From Candidatus Eremiobacteraceae bacterium (lineage in GTDB: Bacteria; Vulcanimicrobiota; Vulcanimicrobiia; Eremiobacterales; Eremiobacteraceae), in NCBI GenBank assembly GCA_035710745.1, contig DASTCX010000004.1, positions 124,001 through 188,000 of the forward strand: a stretch of DNA of 64,000 bases, in the 5' to 3' direction. This document shows, in pieces, positions 8,398-17,090 of this stretch. The position numbers and the translations under genes are program-made. The notes beneath the pieces are model-generated. The model saw nothing but the letters and a program-made list of their open reading frames with translations. It did no database searches and was not told the origin of the DNA. Every line of letters begins with the position of its first letter. Position 1 is the stretch's first letter.

Positions 8398-9206
8398 GCC
8401 CATTGGGGTCCGCCTACTTCGCGTCCGACGGCGAGCACGCAGGCCGCTGCGATGCAGAGCAAGACGAGCGCCGCTACATAATAGGATGGATCAGCGGCGG
8501 GCGGCCCGAGCGCGAGCCTCGAGAAGACGGTCGCGGCAGCAGTCGGCACCGCGCGGACGCCCGCATGTGAGAGCGCGACGAAGAGCACCTGCATCGCGGT
8601 CGCCTCTCCGATCGAGCGAGCGAACGCCGCCAGTCCGGCGATGGCGATCCGCCGGCGAAGAGCCGGAACGACGACGAGCGTCGCCGTCTGCAGTTTCGTC
8701 GCACCGGCGGCGGCTGACGCGAATCGGACGGAATTGGGCACGCGTCGAAGGCCTCGCATGACGAGCGCGCATGCGGTCGGCGCCGTCATCACCGCGAGGA
8801 TGGCGGCCGCCACGGCGTAGGGAGTCACGAAGCCGATCGGATGCGCCGCTGCCGCCGGTACGATGATCGTCGCAGCGAGCCAGCCGAACGCGACCGACGG
8901 GATAGCGCCGAAGAAGCCGATCGCGCCTTCGATCGTCCGGCGCACCGAAGTCGAGGCGAGCTCTTCAGCAGCGAACGCCGCGCCCGCCCCAAGCGCGCTG
9001 CCGACCGATGCGGCGACGATGCTCACGACGATCGTCGACGCCGCGACCGCGATCCAGCCGGAGAATTCGACCCGTCCGTTCGATTCGAACGTCAACGTTA
9101 TTGCTGCCCACACGAGCAAGCCGATGACGACGATGGGCATCAGGGCGACGATCGCGGCGCAAAGTTTGCAGCACGCGGCGAACAGACGCTCCGAGACGGA
9201 TGGCAT
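8394..9206 (-). CDS. PstC-like phosphate ABC permease, divergent copy
   Basis: A 270-residue membrane protein with about six transmembrane helices. It carries the PstC-type cytoplasmic loop FASAAAGATKLQTATLVVVP followed by ARSIGEATAMQVLF, matching the canonical ALGATRWEMLTKAVLP and GRAMGEAMAVVMV of the pstC at 12 kb. It is shorter at the N terminus than that copy. It lies 42 bases downstream of the lipoprotein pstS and overlaps the pstA-like start by 4 bases. It probably forms a heterodimeric channel with the PstA-like protein. Confidence 0.8.
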   Translation of the reverse strand: MPSVSERLFAACCKLCAAIVALMPIVVIGLLVWAAITLTFESNGRVEFSGWIAVAASTIVVSIVAASVGSALGAGAAFAAEELASTSVRRTIEGAIGFFGAIPSVAFGWLAATIIVPAAAAHPIGFVTPYAVAAAILAVMTAPTACALVMRGLRRVPNSVRFASAAAGATKLQTATLVVVPALRRRIAIAGLAAFARSIGEATAMQVLFVALSHAGVRAVPTAAATVFSRLALGPPAADPSYYVAALVLLCIAAACVLAVGREVGGPQWA

Positions 9207-9248
9207 CGCGGGCGGCTTTGCCCCGTTCGCTCGCCGCCCCTTGTCGGT

Positions 9249-10319
9249 CTACAATGTCGTGCAGGGGCCGATGGCGGTATTCGCGCGTTCGCTCACCGCC
9301 GTCGGAATGTCGACGTAGTCGATTCCCGTCGCGAGTTTTTGGCCGTCGGTCTCGATCCAGTGGAAGAGCGAGCACAGCGCGCCTTGTTTCGCCGGGTCCG
9401 GGTAGTGCTTGTAGAGCAGCGCCCACGTGTAGCCGGCGATCGGATACGCGCCTTTGCCCGATGCGTTGACGATCGAGAAGTCGGAAGAGTCGACCGCGGG
9501 CTTCGTCGTGGCGGCAGCGCGGACCGACGCGATCGACGGCGCGACCGCTGCGCCGCTTGCGTTGACGATCGAAGCATACGTCATCTGCGTCTCGAGCGCG
9601 TAGGCGAGCTCGACGTAGCCGATCGCGCCGGGCGTGTTTTTGATCTGGCCTGCGACGCCTTCGTTGCCTTTCATGCCGACCGACGACGCTGCCGTCGGCC
9701 ACGATATCGTCTTCGACTTCCCGACGCTCGTCTTCCACCCGGCGCTCACCGCGCTCAAGTAGTCGGTGAAGATGTACGTCGTACCGCTCGCGTCGGCCCG
9801 ATGGACGACGAGGATCGGCAGGCTCGGAAGCTTCGCGGACGGGTTGAGCTTAGCGATGCGGGGATCGTTCCACGTCTTCACCGTGCCGAGATAGATCGAC
9901 GCGAGCACGTCCGGCGAGAGGACGAGACCGGACGAGACGCCGGGAACGTCGTACGCGATGGCGACGCCGCCGAGCGCGACCGGGATCTCGACGATCGACT
10001 TACGACCGCCTTCCAGGGCGGACAGGTCCTTCGCGCTCATCGGAACGTCGGTCGCGCCGAAGTCGACCGTGTGCGCGGTGAACTGTTGGATGCCGCCGCC
10101 GGACCCGATCGATTGATAGTTGATGGTCACGCCCGGATTCGCTTTTTGATATGCGTCGAAAGCGCGCGAGAAGAACGGATACACGAACGTCGACCCCGCG
10201 CCGACGAGCGTCATCGATGCCCCGGTGGTCGCCGGCGAGCCGTTCTGACCGCTCGGCTGACCGGTGCACGCTGCGAGAACGACGAGGAACCCAAGGGCGG
10301 CTATCCGAGCTGCCTTCAT
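9249..10319 (-). CDS. pstS: PstS phosphate-binding lipoprotein
   Basis: A 356-residue periplasmic-type phosphate-binding protein anchored as a lipoprotein: signal peptide with lipobox VVLAAC (Cys18). Conserved PstS phosphate contacts are visible: GAGSTFVYPFFSRAF near the N terminus, YQSIGSGGGIQQFTAHTVDFG, and HRADASGTTYIFTDYLS. It sits between the canonical pstB and the second, diverged permease pair, so it may feed either channel. It shares most motifs with the second PstS (13.1-14.1 kb), which suggests tandem duplication of a pstS-centred module. Confidence 0.92.
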   Translation of the reverse strand: MKAARIAALGFLVVLAACTGQPSGQNGSPATTGASMTLVGAGSTFVYPFFSRAFDAYQKANPGVTINYQSIGSGGGIQQFTAHTVDFGATDVPMSAKDLSALEGGRKSIVEIPVALGGVAIAYDVPGVSSGLVLSPDVLASIYLGTVKTWNDPRIAKLNPSAKLPSLPILVVHRADASGTTYIFTDYLSAVSAGWKTSVGKSKTISWPTAASSVGMKGNEGVAGQIKNTPGAIGYVELAYALETQMTYASIVNASGAAVAPSIASVRAAATTKPAVDSSDFSIVNASGKGAYPIAGYTWALLYKHYPDPAKQGALCSLFHWIETDGQKLATGIDYVDIPTAVSERANTAIGPCTTL

Positions 10320-10329
10320 GACGTATCTC

Positions 10330-11106
10330 CTAGCCGAAACGGCCGGTGATGTAATCTTCCGTGCGTTTGTCCTGGGGCGTCGTGAATATCTTCGAGGAGA
10401 CGTCGAACTCGATCAGTTCGCCGGGTGCGGCTTCGCCGGCGAGCATGAAGCCTGTGAAGTCGGAGACGCGCGCCGCTTGCTGCATGTTGTGCGTGACGAT
10501 GACGATGGTGAAGTCGGTTTTGATCTCGCGCATGAGATCCTCGATCTTCATCGTCGAGATCGGATCGAGCGCCGACGCGGGCTCGTCCATGAGTAGGACT
10601 TCCGGTTCGACGGCGAGCGCGCGCGCGATGCAGAGACGTTGCTGCTGGCCGCCGGAAAGCGAGGTGCCCGGGCGGTGGAGGATGTCTTTCACCTCATCCC
10701 ACAACGCGGCGCGGCGGAGGCTGCGCTCGGCTATCTCGGCGAGCGCGCCGCGATCGGAGACGCCGCCCGCCAGCCGCACGCCCGCGAGCACGTTGTCGGC
10801 GATCGACATCGTCGGGAACGGGTTCGGCCTTTGGAAGACCATGCCGACCCGCCGCCGCAGACTCGTCGTGTCGACGCCCGGGTCGTAGACGTTCGACCCG
10901 TCGAGCATCACATGGCCTTTGACCGATGTGTTCGCGATGACTTCGTGCATGCGGTTCAGGCAGCGCAACAGGGTCGACTTGCCGCATCCCGACGGACCGA
11001 TGAGCGCGGTGATCGACTTCGGGCGGAACGTCATCGTGACGTCGTGGATCGCGCAGTGGCTGCCGTAGAACGCGCTGAGGCGATCCGTCCGCAGTTCTTG
11101 CTTCAT
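10330..11106 (-). CDS. pstB: PstB phosphate ABC transporter ATPase
   Basis: A canonical 258-residue PstB that energises phosphate import. It has an intact Walker A (GPSGCGKST, residues 37-45), a Q-loop ([11 protein letters not shown]), the signature LSGGQQQR, Walker [13 protein letters not shown] and the H-loop [17 protein letters not shown]. It follows pstA by 15 bases and precedes the lipoprotein pstS by 10. It is the useful reference for the degenerate paralogue at 6770-7552: the two proteins share the PstB-specific [18 protein letters not shown] and RTEDFL/RTEDYI segments. Confidence 0.96.
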   Translation of the reverse strand: MKQELRTDRLSAFYGSHCAIHDVTMTFRPKSITALIGPSGCGKSTLLRCLNRMHEVIANTSVKGHVMLDGSNVYDPGVDTTSLRRRVGMVFQRPNPFPTMSIADNVLAGVRLAGGVSDRGALAEIAERSLRRAALWDEVKDILHRPGTSLSGGQQQRLCIARALAVEPEVLLMDEPASALDPISTMKIEDLMREIKTDFTIVIVTHNMQQAARVSDFTGFMLAGEAAPGELIEFDVSSKIFTTPQDKRTEDYITGRFG

Positions 11107-11121
11107 CGCTTCGTCGCCGTC

Positions 11122-11961
11122 TTATCGAGCAAGGCGGCTCCGGAACGCGACGCGCGCGGCGAGGTTGAGCGCGAAGACGAGCGCGATGAGGACGAGCGCG
11201 CCGCCCCACGCGGTCTGCTGCCAATCCTTGTACGGCGAGATCGCGTATTGGAAGATGACGAGCGGGAGAGCGGCGATCGGGTGCGTGAGGCCGACGCTCC
11301 ACTGCGGATTGCCGAATGCGGTGAAGAGCAGCGGCGCCGATTCCCCGGCGACACGCGCGATCGCGAGCAGCACGCCCGTGATGATGCCCGGCCGCGCGAC
11401 CGGAACCGTGACGAGCAGGGTCGCCTTCCATGCCGGGATGCCGAGCGCGAGCGCACCTTCGCGGATCGTATGCGGCACGAGCCGTACCGCTTCTTCCGTC
11501 GTGCGCACGATGATCGGCAGCATGATGATGCCGAGCGCGACCGATGCGGAGACGGCGGAGAACTGGCGCGCGGGCAGGACGACGAGCGCATACGCGAAGA
11601 CGCCGATCGCGATCGACGGTACGCCCGTGAGCACGTCGCTGAGGAAGCGCACGCTCGCGGCGACGCGGCCGCGACCGAAAAGCGCGAGATAGACGCCGGC
11701 TGCGGTCCCTATCGGCACGGCCGCAAGGGATGCTAGTGCGATGATCTCCACGGAGCCGAGGATCGCGTTCGCAACGCCGCCGCCGGGGATGCCGACGGGC
11801 CGCGGGATCTGCGTGAAGAAGGTCGGACGAAGCGCTCCCGCTCCTTTGCTCAGCACGTACAAGACGATGATCGCGAGCAGGAGCGCGGCGATGCCGGCGC
11901 ACGCCGCCGCGACGAAGATCATGAACGCGCTCCACGCGTTACGGACGGCGAGTCTGTTCAT
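11122..11961 (-). CDS. pstA: PstA phosphate ABC permease
   Basis: A 279-residue inner-membrane permease with an EAA loop EGALALGIPAWKATLLVTVP and the ARVAGESAPLLFTAFGN segment typical of PstA. The start is taken as ATG 11961 because it overlaps the pstC stop as ATGA. The frame allows an ATG 33 bases upstream, but that would intrude on pstC. It forms the channel with PstC and couples to PstB, whose gene follows. Confidence 0.94.
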   Translation of the reverse strand: MNRLAVRNAWSAFMIFVAAACAGIAALLLAIIVLYVLSKGAGALRPTFFTQIPRPVGIPGGGVANAILGSVEIIALASLAAVPIGTAAGVYLALFGRGRVAASVRFLSDVLTGVPSIAIGVFAYALVVLPARQFSAVSASVALGIIMLPIIVRTTEEAVRLVPHTIREGALALGIPAWKATLLVTVPVARPGIITGVLLAIARVAGESAPLLFTAFGNPQWSVGLTHPIAALPLVIFQYAISPYKDWQQTAWGGALVLIALVFALNLAARVAFRSRLAR

Positions 11962-12941
11962 ACGACGCGCGTGCCTTTCGGCGACACGCTCCACACGAGC
12001 GCTCGAGCGATGACGTTGACGACGATGCTCATGCCGAACAGCAGCAGGCCGATCTCGATGAGCATCGCCACATACGTCTGGCCGGTCGCTTCGGTGAACT
12101 CGTTCGCCAGCACGCTCGCCATCGTGTATGCAGGCCTGAAGAGCGAGGCGCTGACCGCGGGCGTGTTGCCGATGACCATGACGACCGCCATCGCCTCGCC
12201 CATCGCTCGGCCGAGCGCGAGCACGAGAGCGCCGATGACGCCCTGACGCGCGTAGGGGAGCACCGCCTTCGTCAACATCTCCCAGCGCGTCGCGCCGAGC
12301 GCGAGCATTGCTTCACGCTGATCGTTCGGCACCGCCGCGAAGACGTCGCGCGCGATCGCCGCGACCGTCGGCAGGATCATGATAGAAAGGAGGACGCCGC
12401 CAGTGAGCATGCCGATCCCGAGCGGCGGCCCTTGGAATAACGGAAGGAAACCGAGCCACTTCCCGAGGGCCGGCTGGATGACGGTGCGCATGACCGGCGC
12501 GAGCACGAAAAGTCCCCATAGGCCGTAAACGACGCTCGGCACGGCTGCGAGCAACTCGACGAGCATCGATACAGGCCCGGCCAGACGTTTAGGCGCGAGC
12601 TCGGATAGGAAGAGCGCGACGGCGATCCCCATCGGACCGGCAAGCGCGAGCGCGATGATCGACGTGACGACGGTGCCGAACGCAAAGGAGAGGACGCCGT
12701 ACTGATTGTCGCTCGGGCTCCATGCGAGCGTCGCCGCCTTGAATCCGATCGTCGTCACGGCCGGCCACGACGCTTTCACGAGCACCGCGAGCAGACCGCA
12801 CACGACGATCAGGATGATCCACGCCGAGCCGAGGAGCAGTCCGGAGAAGATGCGGTCGGCGAGGTGCGACCCCGCGCGCTCGCTCGTCTCGACGCGGCGT
12901 GCCATCCTGAACGAAACGAGATCGGCGCTGTCTTGCGACAT
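11958..12941 (-). CDS. pstC: PstC phosphate ABC permease
   Basis: A 327-residue permease with a cytoplasmic N terminus rich in charged residues, about six membrane helices, the PSVVYGLWGLFVLAP segment and the EAA loop EAMLALGATRWEMLTKAVLP followed by GRAMGEAMAVVMVIG. ATG 12941 is preferred; a TTG directly upstream is in frame. It follows pstS (13053-14090) by about 110 bases and overlaps pstA. Confidence 0.95.
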   Translation of the reverse strand: MSQDSADLVSFRMARRVETSERAGSHLADRIFSGLLLGSAWIILIVVCGLLAVLVKASWPAVTTIGFKAATLAWSPSDNQYGVLSFAFGTVVTSIIALALAGPMGIAVALFLSELAPKRLAGPVSMLVELLAAVPSVVYGLWGLFVLAPVMRTVIQPALGKWLGFLPLFQGPPLGIGMLTGGVLLSIMILPTVAAIARDVFAAVPNDQREAMLALGATRWEMLTKAVLPYARQGVIGALVLALGRAMGEAMAVVMVIGNTPAVSASLFRPAYTMASVLANEFTEATGQTYVAMLIEIGLLLFGMSIVVNVIARALVWSVSPKGTRVV

Positions 12942-13052
12942 CAATTTCTCTGCCGAGCTCGCTCGGCGACTGCGACTTCGTCCGGAAGAGTCGAGGCGTT
13001 GCGGGACCCAGTTTTCTCGCCCGAGGCCGCCCCGCCTCCGGGAGTCAGTTCG

Positions 13053-14090
13053 TCAAGAATGGATCGTCGCGAGCGCTTTTTCCGCCAGCGCTTGGACGTT
13101 GTCGGGTAACGCGACGTACTTGACGTTCACCGCGTACGCTTGTCCCGACGTCACGACCCACTTGAAGAGGTCGACGAGCTGCTTGCCACGGTCGGGATCT
13201 CCCTGGTTGCGCCAGAGCATGACCCACGAATAGCCGCAGATCGGATAGCTGTCGGCGCCGGGCTGATTCACGATCGAGAAGTCGTCCGAGTTGACGTTCG
13301 GCTTTTGCGCCGCGGCGGCGCGGACGCTGTCGAGCGTCGGAACGACGAACTTGCCGTCCTGGTTCTGCAGCGCCGCGTAAGGGATGTCGTTCTCGAGCGC
13401 GTACGCGAGCTCGATATAACCGATCGAGCCCGGCGTGTTTTGGATCTGACCGGCGACGCCTTCGTTGCCCTTCATGCCGACCGAGGATGGTGCGGGCCAA
13501 CTCACGGACTTCGACGTGCCGATCTGGCTCTTCCATTGCGAGCTGATGCGGCTCAGGTAGTCGGTGAAGATGTACGTCGTTCCGCTCGAATCCGCACGGT
13601 GAACGACGATGATCGGCAGGTTCGGGATGTTCGCGCCCGGGTTGAGCGACGTGATCGCCGGATCGTTCCAGACGCTGATCTTCCCGAGGAAAATGCTCGC
13701 GAGGACGCTCGACGAGAGGTGCAGGTGGGCGGGTGCGCCGGTCACGTTGTAGGCGATCGCGACCCCACCGAGGGTGACCGGGAATTCGACGACGGCGCCA
13801 TTCGCGTCTTTGGCGGCCTTCATCTCGGTCGGGTTGAGCGGCACGTCGCTGGCTCCGAAGTCGACCGTGCGGGCGGTGAACTGCTGGATGCCGCCGCCGG
13901 ACCCGATCGACTGGTAGTTTACCGTGATGTCCGGGTGGTCGCTCTTATATTGGAAGAAAGCGCGCGAGAAGAACGGGTTGTCGAAGGTCGACCCGGCGCC
14001 GACGATCTGGGTGTCGGCAAGCGCGAGGGACCCGGTCCCGAGCACTGCGCATGCGAGCGCGACGGCTGCAGCCCGGTGGATGCTTTTCAA
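13053..14090 (-). CDS. pstS: PstS phosphate-binding protein (secreted form)
   Basis: A 345-residue phosphate-binding protein with an ordinary Sec signal peptide ending ALA-D, so it is free in the periplasm, unlike the lipoprotein copy at 9.2-10.3 kb. The ligand motifs GAGSTFDNPFFSRAF, YQSIGSGGGIQQF and HRADSSGTTYIFTDYL are all kept. The start is TTG 14090, supported by a good ribosome-binding site (AGGAG, six bases before). It is the first gene of the pst run, and the region 90-120 bases upstream holds a three-repeat Pho-box-like element, so it is probably induced by phosphate starvation through PhoB. Confidence 0.95.
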   Translation of the reverse strand: MKSIHRAAAVALACAVLGTGSLALADTQIVGAGSTFDNPFFSRAFFQYKSDHPDITVNYQSIGSGGGIQQFTARTVDFGASDVPLNPTEMKAAKDANGAVVEFPVTLGGVAIAYNVTGAPAHLHLSSSVLASIFLGKISVWNDPAITSLNPGANIPNLPIIVVHRADSSGTTYIFTDYLSRISSQWKSQIGTSKSVSWPAPSSVGMKGNEGVAGQIQNTPGSIGYIELAYALENDIPYAALQNQDGKFVVPTLDSVRAAAAQKPNVNSDDFSIVNQPGADSYPICGYSWVMLWRNQGDPDRGKQLVDLFKWVVTSGQAYAVNVKYVALPDNVQALAEKALATIHS

Positions 14091-14178
14091 CGTTCACTCC
14101 TGTTGGGACGGCATGAGGTAGCGGGCGCGGCCCGAGACCACGGCACTGAGACCAAGCCTATCGGTCCCGTATCAACCC

Positions 14179-14208
14179 AAGATTAAGGTTTACTTAAGAA
14201 GGATTAAG
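14179..14208 (-). promoter_or_regulatory. Pho-box-like triple CTTAA repeat upstream of pstS
   Basis: On the minus strand three CTTAA elements start at 14208, 14198 and 14187, 10 and 11 bases apart (CTTAATCC, CTTAAGTA, CTTAATCT). The period of about one helical turn and the CTTAA core match the cyanobacterial Pho box (direct CTTAACCT repeats). The element overlaps the end of phoU and points towards pstS, whose TTG start is about 90 bases downstream. Confidence 0.5.
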
Positions 14209-14907
14209 TAAAGTGTCCGAGTGCGCGACGGCTCGATTTATCTCCACGACGGAGCGCTTCAGTTTTTTCGGGACGCCTTCGACCATATAGACGACGCGCT
14301 CGCAGATGTTCGTGGCGTGGTCGGCGATGCGTTCGAGGTAGAGCGCGACCAAGATGAGATTGCTACCGCGGCTGATCGCCTTCGGGTCGTGCGCCATGAA
14401 CTCGATGAGCTCTTTGAAGACGGCGCGGTAGAGGCGGTCGACTTCGTCGTCCTTTTGCGGCACGAGGTGCGCTATCGCGGCGTCGTGGTTCGCGAACGCG
14501 TCGAGCGACTCGCGAAGCATCTCGCGCGCCTTCGCTGCCATCCGAGGGATGTCGATGAGCGGTTTGAGCGGCGGCTCTTCGGCGAGCGACTTCGTTATCT
14601 GCGCGATGTCGCATGCGTGGTCGCCGATGCGCTCGAGGTCGATGACGATGTCGAGCATCGCGGCGATCGTGCGGAGGTCGGAAGCCATCGGCTGCTGGAG
14701 CGCGAGCAGGTTGAGGCAGTTCGTCTCGATGCGGACATTGAGGTCGTCGATGATGTCGTCGAAACGGAGGATGTCGTCGGCCAATGCGATATCCGACCGC
14801 CCGAGCGCGTCGACCGCGCGGTTGATGGCCTCCTCGACGAGACTGCCCATGCGCAAGACGTCTTGCTGCGTCTCGTTCAGTATCCTATGAAAATTCTCAC
14901 GACCCAC
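14194..14907 (-). CDS. phoU: PhoU phosphate signalling regulator
   Basis: A 237-residue PhoU with the usual two three-helix repeats. Each carries the metal-binding type motif, DIVIDLERIGDHACDIA in the first half and LVALYLERIADHATNICE in the second. PhoU links the Pst transporter to the PhoR kinase and keeps the response off when phosphate is ample. The start is GTG 14907 with a GGAGGT ribosome-binding site 11 bases before it. It has its own promoter inside the end of phoR and lies between phoBR and pst, matching its bridging role. Confidence 0.95.
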   Translation of the reverse strand: MGRENFHRILNETQQDVLRMGSLVEEAINRAVDALGRSDIALADDILRFDDIIDDLNVRIETNCLNLLALQQPMASDLRTIAAMLDIVIDLERIGDHACDIAQITKSLAEEPPLKPLIDIPRMAAKAREMLRESLDAFANHDAAIAHLVPQKDDEVDRLYRAVFKELIEFMAHDPKAISRGSNLILVALYLERIADHATNICERVVYMVEGVPKKLKRSVVEINRAVAHSDTLLNPS

Positions 14908-14941
14908 GAAGCCGTACGACCTCCGTCAAAAATACTTCGTC

Positions 14942-14970
14942 ATTATATGCGTTCGAGCGCGCTTTGTAAA
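14942..14970 (-). promoter_or_regulatory. sigma-70-type promoter of phoU
   Basis: On the minus strand TTTACA (14970-14965) and a perfect TATAAT (14947-14942) are separated by exactly 17 bases. It lies right at the phoR stop codon, 35 bases upstream of the phoU GTG, and predicts a short leader that contains the GGAGGT site. Confidence 0.75.
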
Positions 14971-14971
14971 C

Positions 14972-16135
14972 CTAGCGCCTCGCGGCAGGCCCGAACGAGC
15001 ACCTGAACAGCGATCCGCGGCCGAGCTCGCTTTGCGCTTCGACGGATCCACCGTGCGCCTCCACGATGTGCTTGACGATCGCAAGGCCGAGCCCGGTGCC
15101 GCCCTTCGATTTCGCTCGCGACCGGTCGACGACGTAGAAGCGTTCGAAGACGTGGGGGAGCGCGTCCGATGCGATGCCGATCCCGGTGTCCTCCACGTCG
15201 ACGGCGACGCCCGAACCATTCGAGGAGACGCGAGCCGTGACCGCGCCACCGGCGGGAGTGTTGCGCAGCGCGTTGTCGAGCAGGTTGACGACGACTTGCG
15301 TCAGCATATCGCGGTCGCCCGCGATCGCGGTGCCGTCGGACGGCGTCACCGCGTCGAGCCTGATCCCGAGCTTCGACGCCCTGGTCGATTGGCTGCGCAC
15401 CGCGTCGCGCACGAGCGCCGAAAGGTCGACCGAATCGAAACGGAGGTCGAGCCGCCCGCTCTCGAGCCGCGCGAGGTCGAGCAGATCTTCGACGAGCGCG
15501 ATCATGCGATCCGTCTCGCGCGCGATGTTCTCGAGGAACTCCTTCGATGCGGCCGGATCCGCGCCGTCTTGCAGCGTTTCGGTCATGATCTTGATGGCGG
15601 TGAGCGGGCTGCGAAGCTCGTGCGAGACGTTCGACACGAAATCGCGGCGCATCGTCTCGAGCTCGATCACGCGCGTACGGTCGACTGCGACGACGAGCGC
15701 TTCGCGTTTCCCGTCGCCCCGGTTGACGGCGCGCGTCGAGACGTGCAGCCGCCTTTCCGTCGCCGCGATGAATGTCAGCTCGGACGATTCCTCGATCCCG
15801 TCGGCGAGCGCCGCGGTGACTCGCCGGTCGAGCTCGTACGACCGGACGCTCTCGATGAGCGCGCGTCCGATCGCGCGCTCGGGCGCGATGCCGAACATCG
15901 ATGCGGCCGACGCGTTGACCGCGGCGATGCGGCCGTCCGGCGCGACGATGATGACGCCGGCCGGCAACGCTTCGAGCAGTGCGGCCATGCGGCGCGACGA
16001 TTCGCTCGGCGGTCGCGGCGACTCGACGGCCGGCGCCGCCTCTTGTTTCGCGAGCGGCGAGCGACGCGCGGCCACGAGCGCCGCGAGGCCCGCCGCCGCC
16101 AGGAACGCGCCGATGGTCAAGATGACGTAGTCCAC
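14972..16135 (-). CDS. phoR: PhoR-type sensor histidine kinase
   Basis: A 387-residue membrane kinase: one N-terminal membrane helix (residues 3-23), a PAS domain (about 50-155), a HisKA dimerisation helix with the phospho-accepting H172 in FVSNVSHELRSPLTAIK, and a HATPase domain with N-box VVNLLDNALRNTP, DTGIGIA, and GGTGLGLAIVKHIVEAHGG. There is no periplasmic sensor loop, as in PhoR, which senses phosphate through Pst and PhoU. The start is GTG 16135. It follows phoB by 4 bases and shares a transcript with it. Confidence 0.92.
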   Translation of the reverse strand: MDYVILTIGAFLAAAGLAALVAARRSPLAKQEAAPAVESPRPPSESSRRMAALLEALPAGVIIVAPDGRIAAVNASAASMFGIAPERAIGRALIESVRSYELDRRVTAALADGIEESSELTFIAATERRLHVSTRAVNRGDGKREALVVAVDRTRVIELETMRRDFVSNVSHELRSPLTAIKIMTETLQDGADPAASKEFLENIARETDRMIALVEDLLDLARLESGRLDLRFDSVDLSALVRDAVRSQSTRASKLGIRLDAVTPSDGTAIAGDRDMLTQVVVNLLDNALRNTPAGGAVTARVSSNGSGVAVDVEDTGIGIASDALPHVFERFYVVDRSRAKSKGGTGLGLAIVKHIVEAHGGSVEAQSELGRGSLFRCSFGPAARR

Positions 16136-16139
16136 TGTT

Positions 16140-16847
16140 TCAGTCGCGGAAGACGTACCCCCGGCTGCGGATCGTGTGGATCCACTTCGGGTCGTTCGGA
16201 TCGTCTTCGATCTTCTCGCGCAGCCACCGGATGTGGACGTTCACGGTCTGCTGGTCACCGTAGAAATCGAATCCCCAGACGCGATCGAGCAACGCCTGCC
16301 GCGTGACGACGCGGCCTTTGTTCTCGAGCAGCACCTGGAGCACGCCGAACTCTTTCGGCGCGAGATCGATCGCGGCGCCTCGCTTCGTGACGCTCTGGCT
16401 TCCGACGTCGAGCTTGACGTCGCCGCCGGAGAGGACGGGCGGATGTTCGTGATGGATCGCGGCGTTCGCGCGGCGCAAGTGTGCGCGGATGCGTGCGATG
16501 ACTTCGTGGATGGAGAACGGCTTCGTGATGTAGTCGTCCGCGCCGATCTCAAGGCCGAGCACTTTGTCGATCTCTTGGCCTTTGGCTGTGAGCATGAGGA
16601 TCGGCACGTTCGATCGCCGGCGGATCTCGCGGCAGACTTCGATGCCGTCCAGCGACGGCAGCATGATATCGAGAAGGATGAGATCTGGCTTTTCGATCTC
16701 GACGACGCTCAGCGCTTGGCGTCCGTCGCCTGCGACGCAGACGACGTAGCCGTTCTTCTCGAGGTTGTACCGCAGCGTCTGAAGGATGGCGACTTCGTCG
16801 TCGACGACGAGCACCTTCGACGGCCGCGCAGTCTGCGGGTCGGTCAT
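16140..16847 (-). CDS. phoB: PhoB-type response regulator
   Basis: A 235-residue OmpR/PhoB-class regulator. The receiver domain has acidic residues VVDDE, phospho-acceptor D60 (LILLDIMLP) and the LTAKG lysine. The C-terminal winged helix ends with the typical VNVHIRWLREKIEDDPNDPKWI region and RSRGYVFRD. ATG 16847 is chosen because homology begins at PSKVLVVDDE; the open frame runs 52 codons further upstream without family similarity. The phoB-phoR-phoU-pst order strongly supports phosphate control. Confidence 0.94.
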   Translation of the reverse strand: MTDPQTARPSKVLVVDDEVAILQTLRYNLEKNGYVVCVAGDGRQALSVVEIEKPDLILLDIMLPSLDGIEVCREIRRRSNVPILMLTAKGQEIDKVLGLEIGADDYITKPFSIHEVIARIRAHLRRANAAIHHEHPPVLSGGDVKLDVGSQSVTKRGAAIDLAPKEFGVLQVLLENKGRVVTRQALLDRVWGFDFYGDQQTVNVHIRWLREKIEDDPNDPKWIHTIRSRGYVFRD

Positions 16848-16934
16848 TCCGTGGGCGCGTTCTACGTCGCCGCGTCGCTTGCCCTTTTGACGCGCTAGCG
16901 GTGGGACGGACGAGGCAATATCGACGATCGACGC

Positions 16935-16963
16935 CTTAATCACCGCTTCACGCGTTCTTAAAG
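16935..16963. promoter_or_regulatory. three CTT(A/C)A elements 11 bases apart upstream of phoB
   Basis: On the plus strand CTTAAT (16935), CTTCAC (16946) and CTTAAA (16957) lie exactly 11 bases apart, about 90-115 bases upstream of the phoB start. The spacing matches a Pho box, but the elements point away from phoB, so this is a weaker candidate than the pstS box. It could mediate autoregulation. Confidence 0.3.
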
Positions 16964-17041
16964 ATATGCGCTCAAGCCTCGGCGCGTTCGGCTGGCCGAG
17001 CACGTAAGGATGATCGTGTTCTAACCGGACAAGAAACGCGA

Positions 17042-17063
17042 GCTCCGACCTTTCAATCGGAGC
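17042..17063 (-). terminator. intrinsic terminator after the beta-propeller lipoprotein
   Basis: A 7-bp stem (GCTCCGA with TCGGAGC) encloses an 8-base loop, 28 bases beyond the stop of the minus-strand lipoprotein gene. On that strand it is followed by a T-rich stretch (GTTTCTTGT). It separates the lipoprotein transcript from phoB. Confidence 0.55.
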
Positions 17064-17090
17064 CCGCGATTGGTCTCGCCCTCGCTGATG

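Noticed and set aside
8841-10349. Long plus-strand frame opposite pstC-like and pstS
   Set aside because: Antisense shadow; the minus-strand proteins are clear transporter components.
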